From Planctomycetota bacterium (GTDB lineage Bacteria > Planctomycetota > Phycisphaerae > WQYP01): DNA of 17,107 bases. Position numbers and translations under genes: made by a program. Under the pieces are notes generated by a model that did no database searches, was not told where the DNA came from, and saw nothing but the letters and a program-made list of their open reading frames with translations. The stretch spans positions 1-17,107 of the forward strand of contig JAKAZF010000006.1 of assembly GCA_021826605.1 (NCBI GenBank), written 5' to 3'. Below, piece by piece: positions 1 to 6,561 of the stretch; the first letter of the stretch is position 1; each line of letters starts with the position of its first letter.

Positions 1-32
1 TTGTGGAATGTCGCTGGTGCGGAATGAAATCA

Positions 33-55
33 GCCTGGTGCTGTCAAGCCCAGGC
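33..55 (-). terminator. Weak hairpin downstream of the first small membrane protein gene
   Basis: A six-base inverted repeat (GCCTGG at 33-38, CCAGGC at 50-55) lies 9 bases past the stop codon of the small membrane protein gene on the minus strand. The tract after it in the direction of transcription is only moderately T-rich (TGATTTCATT), so it is a weak candidate for an intrinsic terminator of the symporter/small-protein operon. Confidence 0.25.
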
Positions 56-63
56 GATGGCCA

Positions 64-297
64 TTACTTATTTTTTTTGGCTTCAGCTTCAGCTTCAGCT
101 TTGTTTTTGGCGTCCGCGCGCCATCCGAAAAAGGTCATTGGCGCGCCAAAGACCAGGAGTACCAGACCCCAATACAGGTTAATGTTGATTTTCTCGCTGA
201 TGTTGGGAATATCATGCGGGGAAATCGCGCCGTAGCCAACCATGATAGCGCCCACGAGCACAAAAAAAATGCCAATTGGTAATCGCAAATCCATCAT
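64..297 (-). CDS. Small two-helix membrane protein, possible symporter accessory subunit
   Basis: Predicted 77 aa. I chose the ATG at 297 because AGGAGA at 310-305 sits 7 bases upstream; a longer frame from 333 has no comparable site. Two hydrophobic segments are visible, about residues 6-24 (LPIGIFFVLVGAIMVGYGAI) and 42-58 (containing YWGLVLLVFG), joined by a polar linker. The C-terminus is charged, with an Ala-Glu repeat and a lysine-rich end. It starts 47 bases after the stop of the SSS symporter, so the two are probably cotranscribed. A second symporter in the window has a similar small gene in the same place, sharing the pattern WGxxLLVxG in helix 2. Small partners of SSS transporters are known (YjcH with ActP, YhdT with PanF, DUF4212 proteins), but I cannot assign this one to any of those families. 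A role as a subunit is inference. Confidence 0.8.
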   Translation of the reverse strand: MMDLRLPIGIFFVLVGAIMVGYGAISPHDIPNISEKININLYWGLVLLVFGAPMTFFGWRADAKNKAEAEAEAKKNK

Positions 298-311
298 AAC
301 AAAGTCTCCTA

Positions 312-327
312 TGCAACAAGCGTTGCA
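312..327 (-). other. Intercistronic hairpin next to the ribosome binding site
   Basis: TGCAAC and GTTGCA form a perfect six-base stem with a four-base loop between the symporter stop and the small-protein start. It ends one base before the AGGAGA ribosome binding site at 310-305. It could affect mRNA stability or the relative translation of the two genes; it could also be chance. Confidence 0.4.
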
Positions 328-344
328 AAACAATAAATTTTAGT

Positions 345-2138
345 TTACCAGAATATCCAGTTAATTATCGCGGTGAGCACCAATGCGGCTAGCCCCAGTA
401 CGACGGGCTTCTTCCACCAACCCAGACTGTGGTCCTGTTCCGGCTTGGGGGTTAGCTGATAGACAATACCCACCAGTTCCTCATCCTTCTTTTTCTTGGT
501 GAAGAGGCTTACCACAATGGTGGCAGCGGCACCGGCGCAGAAGGACCACACGGCGCACCAGAATGCCCCGGTCGTACTGTTATTATAATGATGCCAGAGC
601 GGCAATCCGGCAAAAGATCGAAATATCCACAACGTTACGGAGGTACCGGTACCGATCAGCAACCCCCACAGGCCGCCGGCTGGCGTGGTGAATGTGGCGA
701 ACATCCCCAGTAGAAATACCGCGATTAACGGTGCGTTGACGACCCCGAAAATCGTCTGGGTATAGCCCACAATTCCCGACTGATGCCGGACCACATACGC
801 GAATCCGACGCTGATCACGACCCCCACAATGGTCATAATGCGGCCCACCCATAGATAATGCTTATCCGGCGCGTTCGGGCGAATAAATACGGCATATAGA
901 TCATACGTAAACACCGTATTAAACGCGGTAACATTTCCCGCCATGCCGGACATAAACGATGCCATCAGCGCGGTCAAACCAAGCCCCAGCAGCCCGGCGG
1001 GATAATACCGCGCGATCATCAGCGGCATGACATTGTTAAACGATTCCGTAGCGTTAATGAGATGGCCATGCACGGTGGTGTTGGCGGGAAAAAGATGCGG
1101 CAGCAATGGAATTGCCAGAATGCCGGGAAGAATTACTATAAAAGGAATGAATATCTTCGGGAAGCAGGCCAGGAGCGGCGTGCGCTGAGCGGAGTTCATA
1201 TCTTTGGCGGCCAGGGCACGCTGCACCACAAGAAAGTTTGTGCACCAGTATGAGAATGACAGCACAAAGCCCAGCCCCAGCACAACGCCGGGCCAAGTGA
1301 TGTGCATGGGATTGTGTTGCGTTAACGTGTGTTGAAATGTGTTCAACCACTGGTTGGCCGGTAGTTGATGGATCACCTTGGTGGGTTGCGTCGCGACGGC
1401 GGCAACCTGATCGGGCGTCAGGAATGGCAATTGATGCGTGGCCAGCCAATGTTTGAAATGTCCCCAGCCATGGTTGGCTATTAAGGCGATAATGGTCATC
1501 GGGGCAATGCCCAGAACAATGAGGAAAAATTGCAGCACTTCATTGTAAATACTCGCGGTCAACCCGCCCAGGAATGTATATACCAGCACCACTGCCGCGG
1601 AGACCCACACGCTGGGGCCAAAGTGCCAACCCAGAAAGTCCTGCATAACCAGCGCCAGCGCATACATACTGATGCCGGAAATGGCTGGCGTGAATATGGC
1701 AAAGGTAAACGCATTGACAAAGCGGGCACCCTCATTATATCGCTTCTTGAGAAACTCCGGCACGCTGCGAACCTTGCTGCCATAAAAAAACGGCATCATC
1801 GCAATACCCATAAATACCATGGCGGGAATGGCCCCGATCCAGTAAAAGCTGGCGGTCATCATGCCGTATTCATAGCCCTGTTGGGACATGCCCATGACTT
1901 CCAGCGCGCCGAGATTGGCGGAAATAAACGCCAGACTGGTGATCCAGGCCGGGACGCTTCGACCGGAAAGGAAAAAGTCTTCACTGGTCTGGTGGCCGCG
2001 ACCGGTGATAATACCGATCCCGATCACGAACAGCAGGTACACCACCAGAATCGCGATATCGACCGGATGCATGTGAATAATTACGCCGGAAATCGGCGAC
2101 GCCGTAGAAACGGCCGCAATGAACGTATTGATAACCAC
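345..2138 (-). CDS. Sodium/solute symporter, SSS (SLC5) family, sugar-type
   Basis: Predicted 597 aa from a GTG at 2138, preceded by GGAG at 2148-2145 with a 6-base spacer. A TTG at 2150 (601 aa) is an alternative. This is a multi-pass inner-membrane protein of the LeuT-fold SSS family, which couples Na+ entry to uptake of sugars or other small solutes. Family marks visible: SEDFFLSGR after the first helix, SANLGALE in the next helix, the region around SIYNEVLQFFLIV, and SGMAGNVTAFNTVFTYDLY, the segment that in this family carries the second sodium site. The C-terminus ends in a last helix, INWIFW. It is clearly paralogous to the symporter at 8625-10373 (shared GALE, YWIGAIPAM, SGMAGNVTAF). 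Substrate is not readable from sequence; the nearby isomerase and xylulokinase suggest a pentose or deoxyhexose. Confidence 0.93.
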   Translation of the reverse strand: MVINTFIAAVSTASPISGVIIHMHPVDIAILVVYLLFVIGIGIITGRGHQTSEDFFLSGRSVPAWITSLAFISANLGALEVMGMSQQGYEYGMMTASFYWIGAIPAMVFMGIAMMPFFYGSKVRSVPEFLKKRYNEGARFVNAFTFAIFTPAISGISMYALALVMQDFLGWHFGPSVWVSAAVVLVYTFLGGLTASIYNEVLQFFLIVLGIAPMTIIALIANHGWGHFKHWLATHQLPFLTPDQVAAVATQPTKVIHQLPANQWLNTFQHTLTQHNPMHITWPGVVLGLGFVLSFSYWCTNFLVVQRALAAKDMNSAQRTPLLACFPKIFIPFIVILPGILAIPLLPHLFPANTTVHGHLINATESFNNVMPLMIARYYPAGLLGLGLTALMASFMSGMAGNVTAFNTVFTYDLYAVFIRPNAPDKHYLWVGRIMTIVGVVISVGFAYVVRHQSGIVGYTQTIFGVVNAPLIAVFLLGMFATFTTPAGGLWGLLIGTGTSVTLWIFRSFAGLPLWHHYNNSTTGAFWCAVWSFCAGAAATIVVSLFTKKKKDEELVGIVYQLTPKPEQDHSLGWWKKPVVLGLAALVLTAIINWIFW

Positions 2139-2230
2139 ACGTTTCTCCAAGCCATGGTGTTAGATATTTCGCCGGATGATCCGCAAACCAGCGATCGTGC
2201 CGATGCGCACATATTACGTTTCCGGGGCGT

Positions 2231-2258
2231 ATGTTATCACCTTGCCGTTCGGCGTCAA
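2231..2258 (-). promoter_or_regulatory. Candidate sigma-70-type promoter for the first symporter
   Basis: On the minus strand TTGACG (2258-2253) is followed after 16 bases by TAACAT (2236-2231). This would give a leader of about 85 bases before the GTG at 2138. The -35 is good and the -10 is mediocre. Confidence 0.4.
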
Positions 2259-2489
2259 TTGTGTGCAGTCAAGAGCAGCCGCCAATATAAGAAGGAAATC
2301 CTTTTTTTGTGGCTGACTGCAAACAATTACCGGCGTTGAGCGAATAATTGTTACCTGGCCCCTTTTTTCGCGGGGGTATCGCGTTTGAGGGGCAACACAG
2401 CCATGCTCGCGTAAGGTGTCACGCACTCTGTCCCGGCACGCTGGTTCGGATTTATCGCCACGCCCTTACTTTTTGCATTATTGCGCTGA

Positions 2490-2519
2490 TTCGCAAGCGG
2501 TACGGTGGTCGGGTATACT
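2490..2519 (+). promoter_or_regulatory. Candidate promoter for phoU
   Basis: TATACT (2514-2519) is a good -10 match, with a weak -35 (TTCGCA, 2490-2495) 18 bases upstream. It would start transcription near 2526, about 37 bases before the chosen GTG at 2563, consistent with that start. I see no convincing Pho box beside it. Confidence 0.35.
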
Positions 2520-2562
2520 CATGTTGGTAGTGTTTGTCCATACGTTGTATGTGGAGGCATCC

Positions 2563-3213
2563 GTGTCCATTCAATTTGTTGAAGCCTTGGAACTGCTGCA
2601 CCACCGGTGCGTGGATATGGCTGCTCTGGTGCAGGGCGCGGTGGAACAAGTGACGCAGGCGGTGATTCATTGTCGGCCTGAAATCGCCCGGGGGGTCTGG
2701 GATAATGAGGATCAGATTGACGCGGAGGAAGTTCGCATCGAGCGCGCCGCCATTGACATGCTTTCCGAACATCAGCCCACGGCCAGTGACCTTCGCACGG
2801 TCTTTGCGATTGTGAAAATCAACAGCGATCTGGAGCGTATCGGCGATTGTGCATACAACATTGCGCAGATGGTACCGTCGTTTTCCGCGGCGGTTACGGA
2901 AATTCCCCACGAACTTAAAACGATGGCCGAGGCTACGGTCAAGCAGCTTGACGACACAACTAAGTGTCTGGGCTTAAGCGATCCGGAACTGGCGGACGCG
3001 GTATGTCGCGGTGATGATGTCGTCGATGCCTTGTACCATCAGATTTATCAGGATTTACAGGCCGGGATGGTGGCGGATCGGAAGAGCGTGCCGGCTGATT
3101 TGGCGATGATTATGATCGCCAAAAATCTCGAGCGGATCGCCGATCATTGCACAAATATTGCCGAGGAAGTGATATTTCTGGTGCGCGGCCAGATCATTCG
3201 GCATGTACACTAA
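2563..3213 (+). CDS. phoU: PhoU-family phosphate signalling regulator
   Basis: Predicted 216 aa from a GTG at 2563, chosen because GGAGG at 2553-2557 lies 5 bases upstream. The open frame extends back to an ATG at 2416, but that part does not resemble PhoU and lacks a ribosome binding site. The protein has the two-fold PhoU structure of two three-helix bundles, each carrying a metal-binding motif: LERIGDCAYNIA near residues 90-101 and LERIADHCTNIAEEV near 189-203. In known systems PhoU sits between the PstSCAB phosphate importer and the PhoR/PhoB kinase pair and restrains phosphate uptake and Pho regulon output. No pst or pho gene is adjacent, so this is an orphan copy. The alternative is a PhoU-domain protein tied to a different transporter; the symporter upstream is divergent, so no direct link is shown. 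Confidence 0.9.
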   Translation: MSIQFVEALELLHHRCVDMAALVQGAVEQVTQAVIHCRPEIARGVWDNEDQIDAEEVRIERAAIDMLSEHQPTASDLRTVFAIVKINSDLERIGDCAYNIAQMVPSFSAAVTEIPHELKTMAEATVKQLDDTTKCLGLSDPELADAVCRGDDVVDALYHQIYQDLQAGMVADRKSVPADLAMIMIAKNLERIADHCTNIAEEVIFLVRGQIIRHVH

Positions 3214-3236
3214 GTCGCGACTTTACAATGACTTAG
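3210..3236 (+). terminator. Hairpin at the end of phoU
   Basis: CTAAGTC (3210-3216) and GACTTAG (3230-3236) form a seven-base stem with a 13-base loop over the phoU stop codon. The sequence AAGTCGCGACTT inside it is itself a perfect palindrome. No T-tract follows, so intrinsic termination is doubtful. Confidence 0.3.
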
Positions 3237-3481
3237 CTTATATATCGCGCGAAATTGCGAGTGAAAAAATGCCTTGGCATTTGCCTTTCAATGCAAGTTG
3301 TAGTAACATTATCTGCGGCTGAGAGAGTTAGCCCGTCGAATTGGTGGCCGAGAGAAGCATGGTTGCAATTCGGTTCGCAGTTAGAAATTAACTCTTGGGG
3401 GTTGGCACTACGAATGTCAGCGTGATGTTTGTGGTGGTCAGCAAATGGTAATAGTTCTCTTAAGTTTAAGGAGAGTGCTGT

Positions 3482-4561
3482 ATGCGTCACATCGGAAAAT
3501 TAGCTTGTATCGGTATGGTCGCGGCAGCGGCCTCGGCTGCTACGGCGTCGGCATCGTCGGTGAATCCGTGGAGTATTGGCGTTGTCAGTCTGGGTAATAT
3601 CGGATCGGCCGCCAACCCATACACCGCTGATTTCCAAGGCAATGCTGCCGCGGTTGGTAACGCATATTTTACCTCCTTCAGTTTGGATTCAGGTTCAGGT
3701 GCCAATCCGTCCGGCGGCTACTCTTATTATGGTGGCGGAACGTTTTCGCTGACGAATGGCAGGGTGTTTAGCGGCGGCGTTCAGACTTCGGGTGATGTCA
3801 CGCTTACGTCCGCCTCAATCGATGGAAACCTGAATTCGGGCGGGAGTCTTTTTGGATCGGATGCCCAGGTCAACGGTAACGCTGTACTCGGCGGAACAAA
3901 TCAAAGCCCCGCGAACACCGGTGTTACAGTCACATCTCCAGGCACGACCACGACGCACCAAGCTTATAACCCATCATTTAACGTCAGTTCCCTGACAAGC
4001 TACTTTGAAAGCGCATCCAGCACTTACAACCAAGCCTCGGACGCCAGTTATACCAACCAATACGGTGCCGCAACGATCGACATTACTGGCCTAAGTTCGG
4101 GTACGCACTATGTCAGTATTTCCGGAAACGTATTGGCTGGTGATTATGGTGTAACAGTAAAGGGTAACGCAGATCAAACGCTCATTGTCAATGTAACCCC
4201 GAGTAACACCGGCAGCGTGAGCCTCAACGGGTTGGCATTCACTTACGCAGATGGAATTTCGCAGGCCAACGTCTTGGTAAACACGCAGGCCACAAGTCTT
4301 ACTCTCTCGAGCGGAAACTCTTCTGGAAAAGGGTATGACCTGCTTGCGCCTTACGCAACGACCACTTTTGCGAGTGGAAGTTTCTACGGGGAGCTTGTAG
4401 TCGGCAGTCTCGCCGGCGGCGGCGAACAGGATGGAGGCCCTTCCTTCGCACCGCCGGAGGCGATCGTGACTCCTGAACCGGCACCAATTGGCCTGTTGGC
4501 CGTCGGTGCCATAGGTATGTTGATGCTTGGCAAACGTCGAGGCAAGAATCGCGTTGCTTAA
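3482..4561 (+). CDS. Choice-of-anchor A-type surface protein with PEP-CTERM sorting signal
   Basis: 359 aa from an ATG at 3482 with AAGGAG (3468-3473) 8 bases upstream. Residues 1-25 are a signal peptide (basic start, Ala-rich core, ASA-like end). The body is rich in Gly, Ser, Thr and Asn with beta-repeat character, as in choice-of-anchor A (TIGR04215-type) proteins. The C-terminus has the tripartite PEP-CTERM signal: PEP at 331-333, a hydrophobic segment (IGLLAVGAIGMLML), then a basic tail (GKRRGKNR). In known systems such proteins are exported by Sec, then processed by an exosortase and linked to exopolysaccharide or biofilm matrix. No exosortase or polysaccharide gene is in this window, so processing would depend on genes elsewhere. 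The gene appears to stand alone. Function beyond surface display is unknown. Confidence 0.9.
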   Translation: MRHIGKLACIGMVAAAASAATASASSVNPWSIGVVSLGNIGSAANPYTADFQGNAAAVGNAYFTSFSLDSGSGANPSGGYSYYGGGTFSLTNGRVFSGGVQTSGDVTLTSASIDGNLNSGGSLFGSDAQVNGNAVLGGTNQSPANTGVTVTSPGTTTTHQAYNPSFNVSSLTSYFESASSTYNQASDASYTNQYGAATIDITGLSSGTHYVSISGNVLAGDYGVTVKGNADQTLIVNVTPSNTGSVSLNGLAFTYADGISQANVLVNTQATSLTLSSGNSSGKGYDLLAPYATTTFASGSFYGELVVGSLAGGGEQDGGPSFAPPEAIVTPEPAPIGLLAVGAIGMLMLGKRRGKNRVA

Positions 4562-4567
4562 TTTGAT

Positions 4568-4601
4568 GCCGCGACGATTCGGGATTATGTCCTATCGCGG
4601 C
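4568..4601 (+). terminator. Hairpin after the PEP-CTERM protein gene
   Basis: GCCGCGA (4568-4574) pairs with TCGCGGC (4595-4601) across a 20-base loop, starting 7 bases after the stop codon. No T-run follows. It is a possible terminator or 3'-end stabiliser only. Confidence 0.3.
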
Positions 4602-4720
4602 GGCTGCCTGACCAATACCCGACAATCCCTCCTACGGGGGCGTATCACGACGCCCATCGCCCGCCCGGGTGAAAAACGTTGGACATTTTGGGAAGAGAAT
4701 ACTGAAGCGGCAAAGAGAGG

Positions 4721-4749
4721 TTGTCGGCCTCCCGCAATTGTCCTATGAT
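4721..4749 (+). promoter_or_regulatory. Promoter of the tRNA-Cys gene
   Basis: TTGTCG (4721-4726) and TATGAT (4744-4749) are separated by 17 bases. Transcription would start about 10 bases before the mature tRNA 5' end, a typical arrangement. Confidence 0.5.
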
Positions 4750-4765
4750 AATGAATCTTCCGTGC

Positions 4766-4839
4766 GGCCGGATGCCCGAGCGGACTAAGGGAGCGGATTG
4801 CAAATCCGTGATTCGTGGGTTCGAATCCCACTCCGGCCT
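4766..4839 (+). tRNA. tRNA-Cys (GCA)
   Basis: A 74-base cloverleaf can be folded by eye. The acceptor stem is GGCCGGA (4766-4772) with TCCGGCC (4832-4838). The D stem is CCC/GGG. The anticodon stem is GCGGA/TCCGT around loop TTGCAAA, with anticodon GCA at 4800-4802. The T stem is GTGGG/CCCAC around TTCGAAT. The discriminator base is T (U73), the known identity element for cysteine tRNA. The 3' CCA is not encoded, so it must be added after transcription. Confidence 0.96.
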
Positions 4840-4911
4840 TTGTCTGAATCCCATTGATTTTCGCGGCTTTCAAGCATGAGTTGCAGGTGAACCTTGTCGG
4901 TCTCCGGGTTA

Positions 4912-6312
4912 TTATTCATGCCGATAGACATCCCATTTGAGATAATTGCTTAACGCATCGTCGATTCCGGCGGCCACAAGAGCCTTGGTTGCCGCAACAT
5001 GATGTTCATAACCTTCGCGGCAGATAAATTGCAGCAGTGCCTGTAGCCGGTGAACCTTAAACACGCCATAGCCGCCGAAAGTATCCAGTTTTTCCCCGGT
5101 AAATTCCCCCTCACCCACATACGCGCGAATTAACCCATTGTTGTCATCGGTGGAAACTCGGCAATAGGTGAACGGTCCGGCGGCAATGTTTCCGACGATG
5201 GTCCCATAGCTGTTCTCCCGGCCCACCGTGCCGGCCAAAATTTCCTGATAGTCCATTTTCTGGCTTTCAAAAAAGGATTTCGGAAGATTGGAGCAGTGGA
5301 AAACCACTCCCTTATCCGGATCCGTTCCGTAATTATTATTCCAATCCAGCAAAGCCGCTGGCTTTCCGGAGGCGGCCTGCAGAATGTACATGCCCACTAC
5401 GCCGGTAATATCCGTCTCACAGGCACTTGGCATTAAGCCGTTGGACATCATGCTCATGAGCGTGCATGGTACGACGCCATAAAATTCCTCCAGTGCGGTC
5501 CAGCACTGAATGGCAGTGGCAACCAGTTCGCGTTCTTTAATGAACTTTTCGATGGCCACTCCGAGTTTGGCCATTTTAATGACGCTTAGCTGCGGAATGC
5601 CGCCGGTTGCGGTATAGCCTTGAATACCGGCAAGCTTTTCCCGAACCGCCGCATCGGTATCAGACAATTTTGTCGCCACCCCCAGCACCTCCGAAAGGTC
5701 CAGGGTTTCGATGCTGATGCCAGCGGTTTCCAGAAGTTTTTCACTATAACGTACCGTATTAAACGCGCCAGGCCGCGCACCGATGGCTCCGATTCTCACG
5801 CCTTTTAAGGATCGCACCACGCGGCAGGTTGCCGCAAAGCGTTGAATATCTTCGGAAAATTCCGTGCTGCCGGGGTCCTCGGTATGCAGGGTGGTCAGCG
5901 AATAGGTAATGCCATATTGCCGCAGATTATTGCAAACGGACATTTTGCCGCAGAAACTGTCGCGCCGGTCTTTAATGGTCATGGTTTGCGTGCGGTCATT
6001 AAACGCATGAACCAAGACCGGCACATTCAATCCAGCCCAGCGAAGCGTGTTGGCAACGGCCCTTTCATCACCAAAGTTTGGCAGTGTTACCAGCACACCA
6101 TCAATTTCATGGCGATGTTTTTGAAAATACTCCGCATATTTTCTGGCGTCAGTCAAAGATTCGACCGCACCGCTATTGGTTTGATCCGCAGGCATAATAA
6201 TGGTCTTGATGTGATGTTTGGCAAGTACCTCCAATATTTCCTGTCGGCCAGTAGCGCATAAATGAGCTGGGAAGAAGCCACGATTTCCAACTATCACGCC
6301 AAGTGTAGTCAC
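4912..6312 (-). CDS. L-fucose/L-arabinose isomerase-family sugar isomerase
   Basis: Predicted 466 aa from a GTG at 6312, preceded by GGAG at 6325-6322 (9-base spacer). The open frame extends upstream to 6459, but that part is low-complexity leader. The fold type interconverts an aldose and a ketose using a divalent metal (typically Mn2+). Candidate ligands: Glu299 in ACETD, Asp323 in LLDWNN and His437/438 in YEHH. The Glu-Asp distance of 24 residues equals that of E337 and D361 in E. coli FucI as I recall them, which supports an active enzyme. It is shorter than FucI (about 590 aa) and close to AraA (about 500 aa), so the exact substrate (fucose, arabinose or another) is open. It is divergent from xylB 249 bases away, suggesting isomerase then kinase steps on the same sugar and possible shared control from that gap. 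Confidence 0.85.
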   Translation of the reverse strand: MTTLGVIVGNRGFFPAHLCATGRQEILEVLAKHHIKTIIMPADQTNSGAVESLTDARKYAEYFQKHRHEIDGVLVTLPNFGDERAVANTLRWAGLNVPVLVHAFNDRTQTMTIKDRRDSFCGKMSVCNNLRQYGITYSLTTLHTEDPGSTEFSEDIQRFAATCRVVRSLKGVRIGAIGARPGAFNTVRYSEKLLETAGISIETLDLSEVLGVATKLSDTDAAVREKLAGIQGYTATGGIPQLSVIKMAKLGVAIEKFIKERELVATAIQCWTALEEFYGVVPCTLMSMMSNGLMPSACETDITGVVGMYILQAASGKPAALLDWNNNYGTDPDKGVVFHCSNLPKSFFESQKMDYQEILAGTVGRENSYGTIVGNIAAGPFTYCRVSTDDNNGLIRAYVGEGEFTGEKLDTFGGYGVFKVHRLQALLQFICREGYEHHVAATKALVAAGIDDALSNYLKWDVYRHE

Positions 6313-6473
6313 AGTAAAAAACTCCAACAACGGGGGTAACAATACCGTACCAGAATCACAGATGGAATATGTTAATGCATGTTCCCGCCAACCAACAGGG
6401 CTTGTGATAATTTTCTTTGATATTTTTCGTTGGCGTTTAATCGATAGTATTAGTACCAATAACTCGGCGTAAC

Positions 6474-6502
6474 ATGACGGTTATGTGAAATGACGTTAAA
6501 AT
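6474..6502 (+). promoter_or_regulatory. Candidate xylB promoter with overlapping direct repeat
   Basis: ATGACG (6474-6479) and TAAAAT (6497-6502) are spaced by 17 bases, about 60 bases upstream of the xylB ATG. ATGACGGTTA (6474-6483) is nearly repeated as ATGACGTTA (6490-6498), one copy on the -35 and one running into the -10. That could be a regulator's half sites. No regulator gene is adjacent. Confidence 0.4.
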
Positions 6503-6561
6503 TAAAGGTGCGATTAGCCATGATTACGCGCGGTCATCCAAATGGGTTGGAGTCATAGAAT

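Larger units (their letters stand above)
2139..2562. other. Divergent intergenic region between symporter and phoU
   Basis: 424 bases separate the divergently transcribed symporter and phoU genes. I see candidate promoters facing each way, listed separately, and no convincing gene. Reading frames here lack ribosome binding sites and mostly run into neighbouring genes in other frames. Confidence 0.6.

Noticed and set aside
1530..2339. 269-codon plus-strand open frame
   Set aside because: It lies opposite the symporter gene, has a composition unlike a real protein (rich in His, Arg and Gln) and no ribosome binding site.
3237..3467. Possible riboswitch or structured leader before the PEP-CTERM gene
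   Set aside because: I found no conserved core of any riboswitch class I can recognise, only weak local pairing.
3233..3490. 85-codon minus-strand open frame upstream of the PEP-CTERM gene
   Set aside because: No ribosome binding site or recognisable domain, and it covers the probable promoter and leader of the PEP-CTERM gene.
4592..4873. Open frame on the minus strand across the tRNA gene
   Set aside because: It is the antisense of tRNA-Cys. Its product (with GFEPTNHGFAIRSLSPLG) is the well-known false protein seen opposite tRNA genes.
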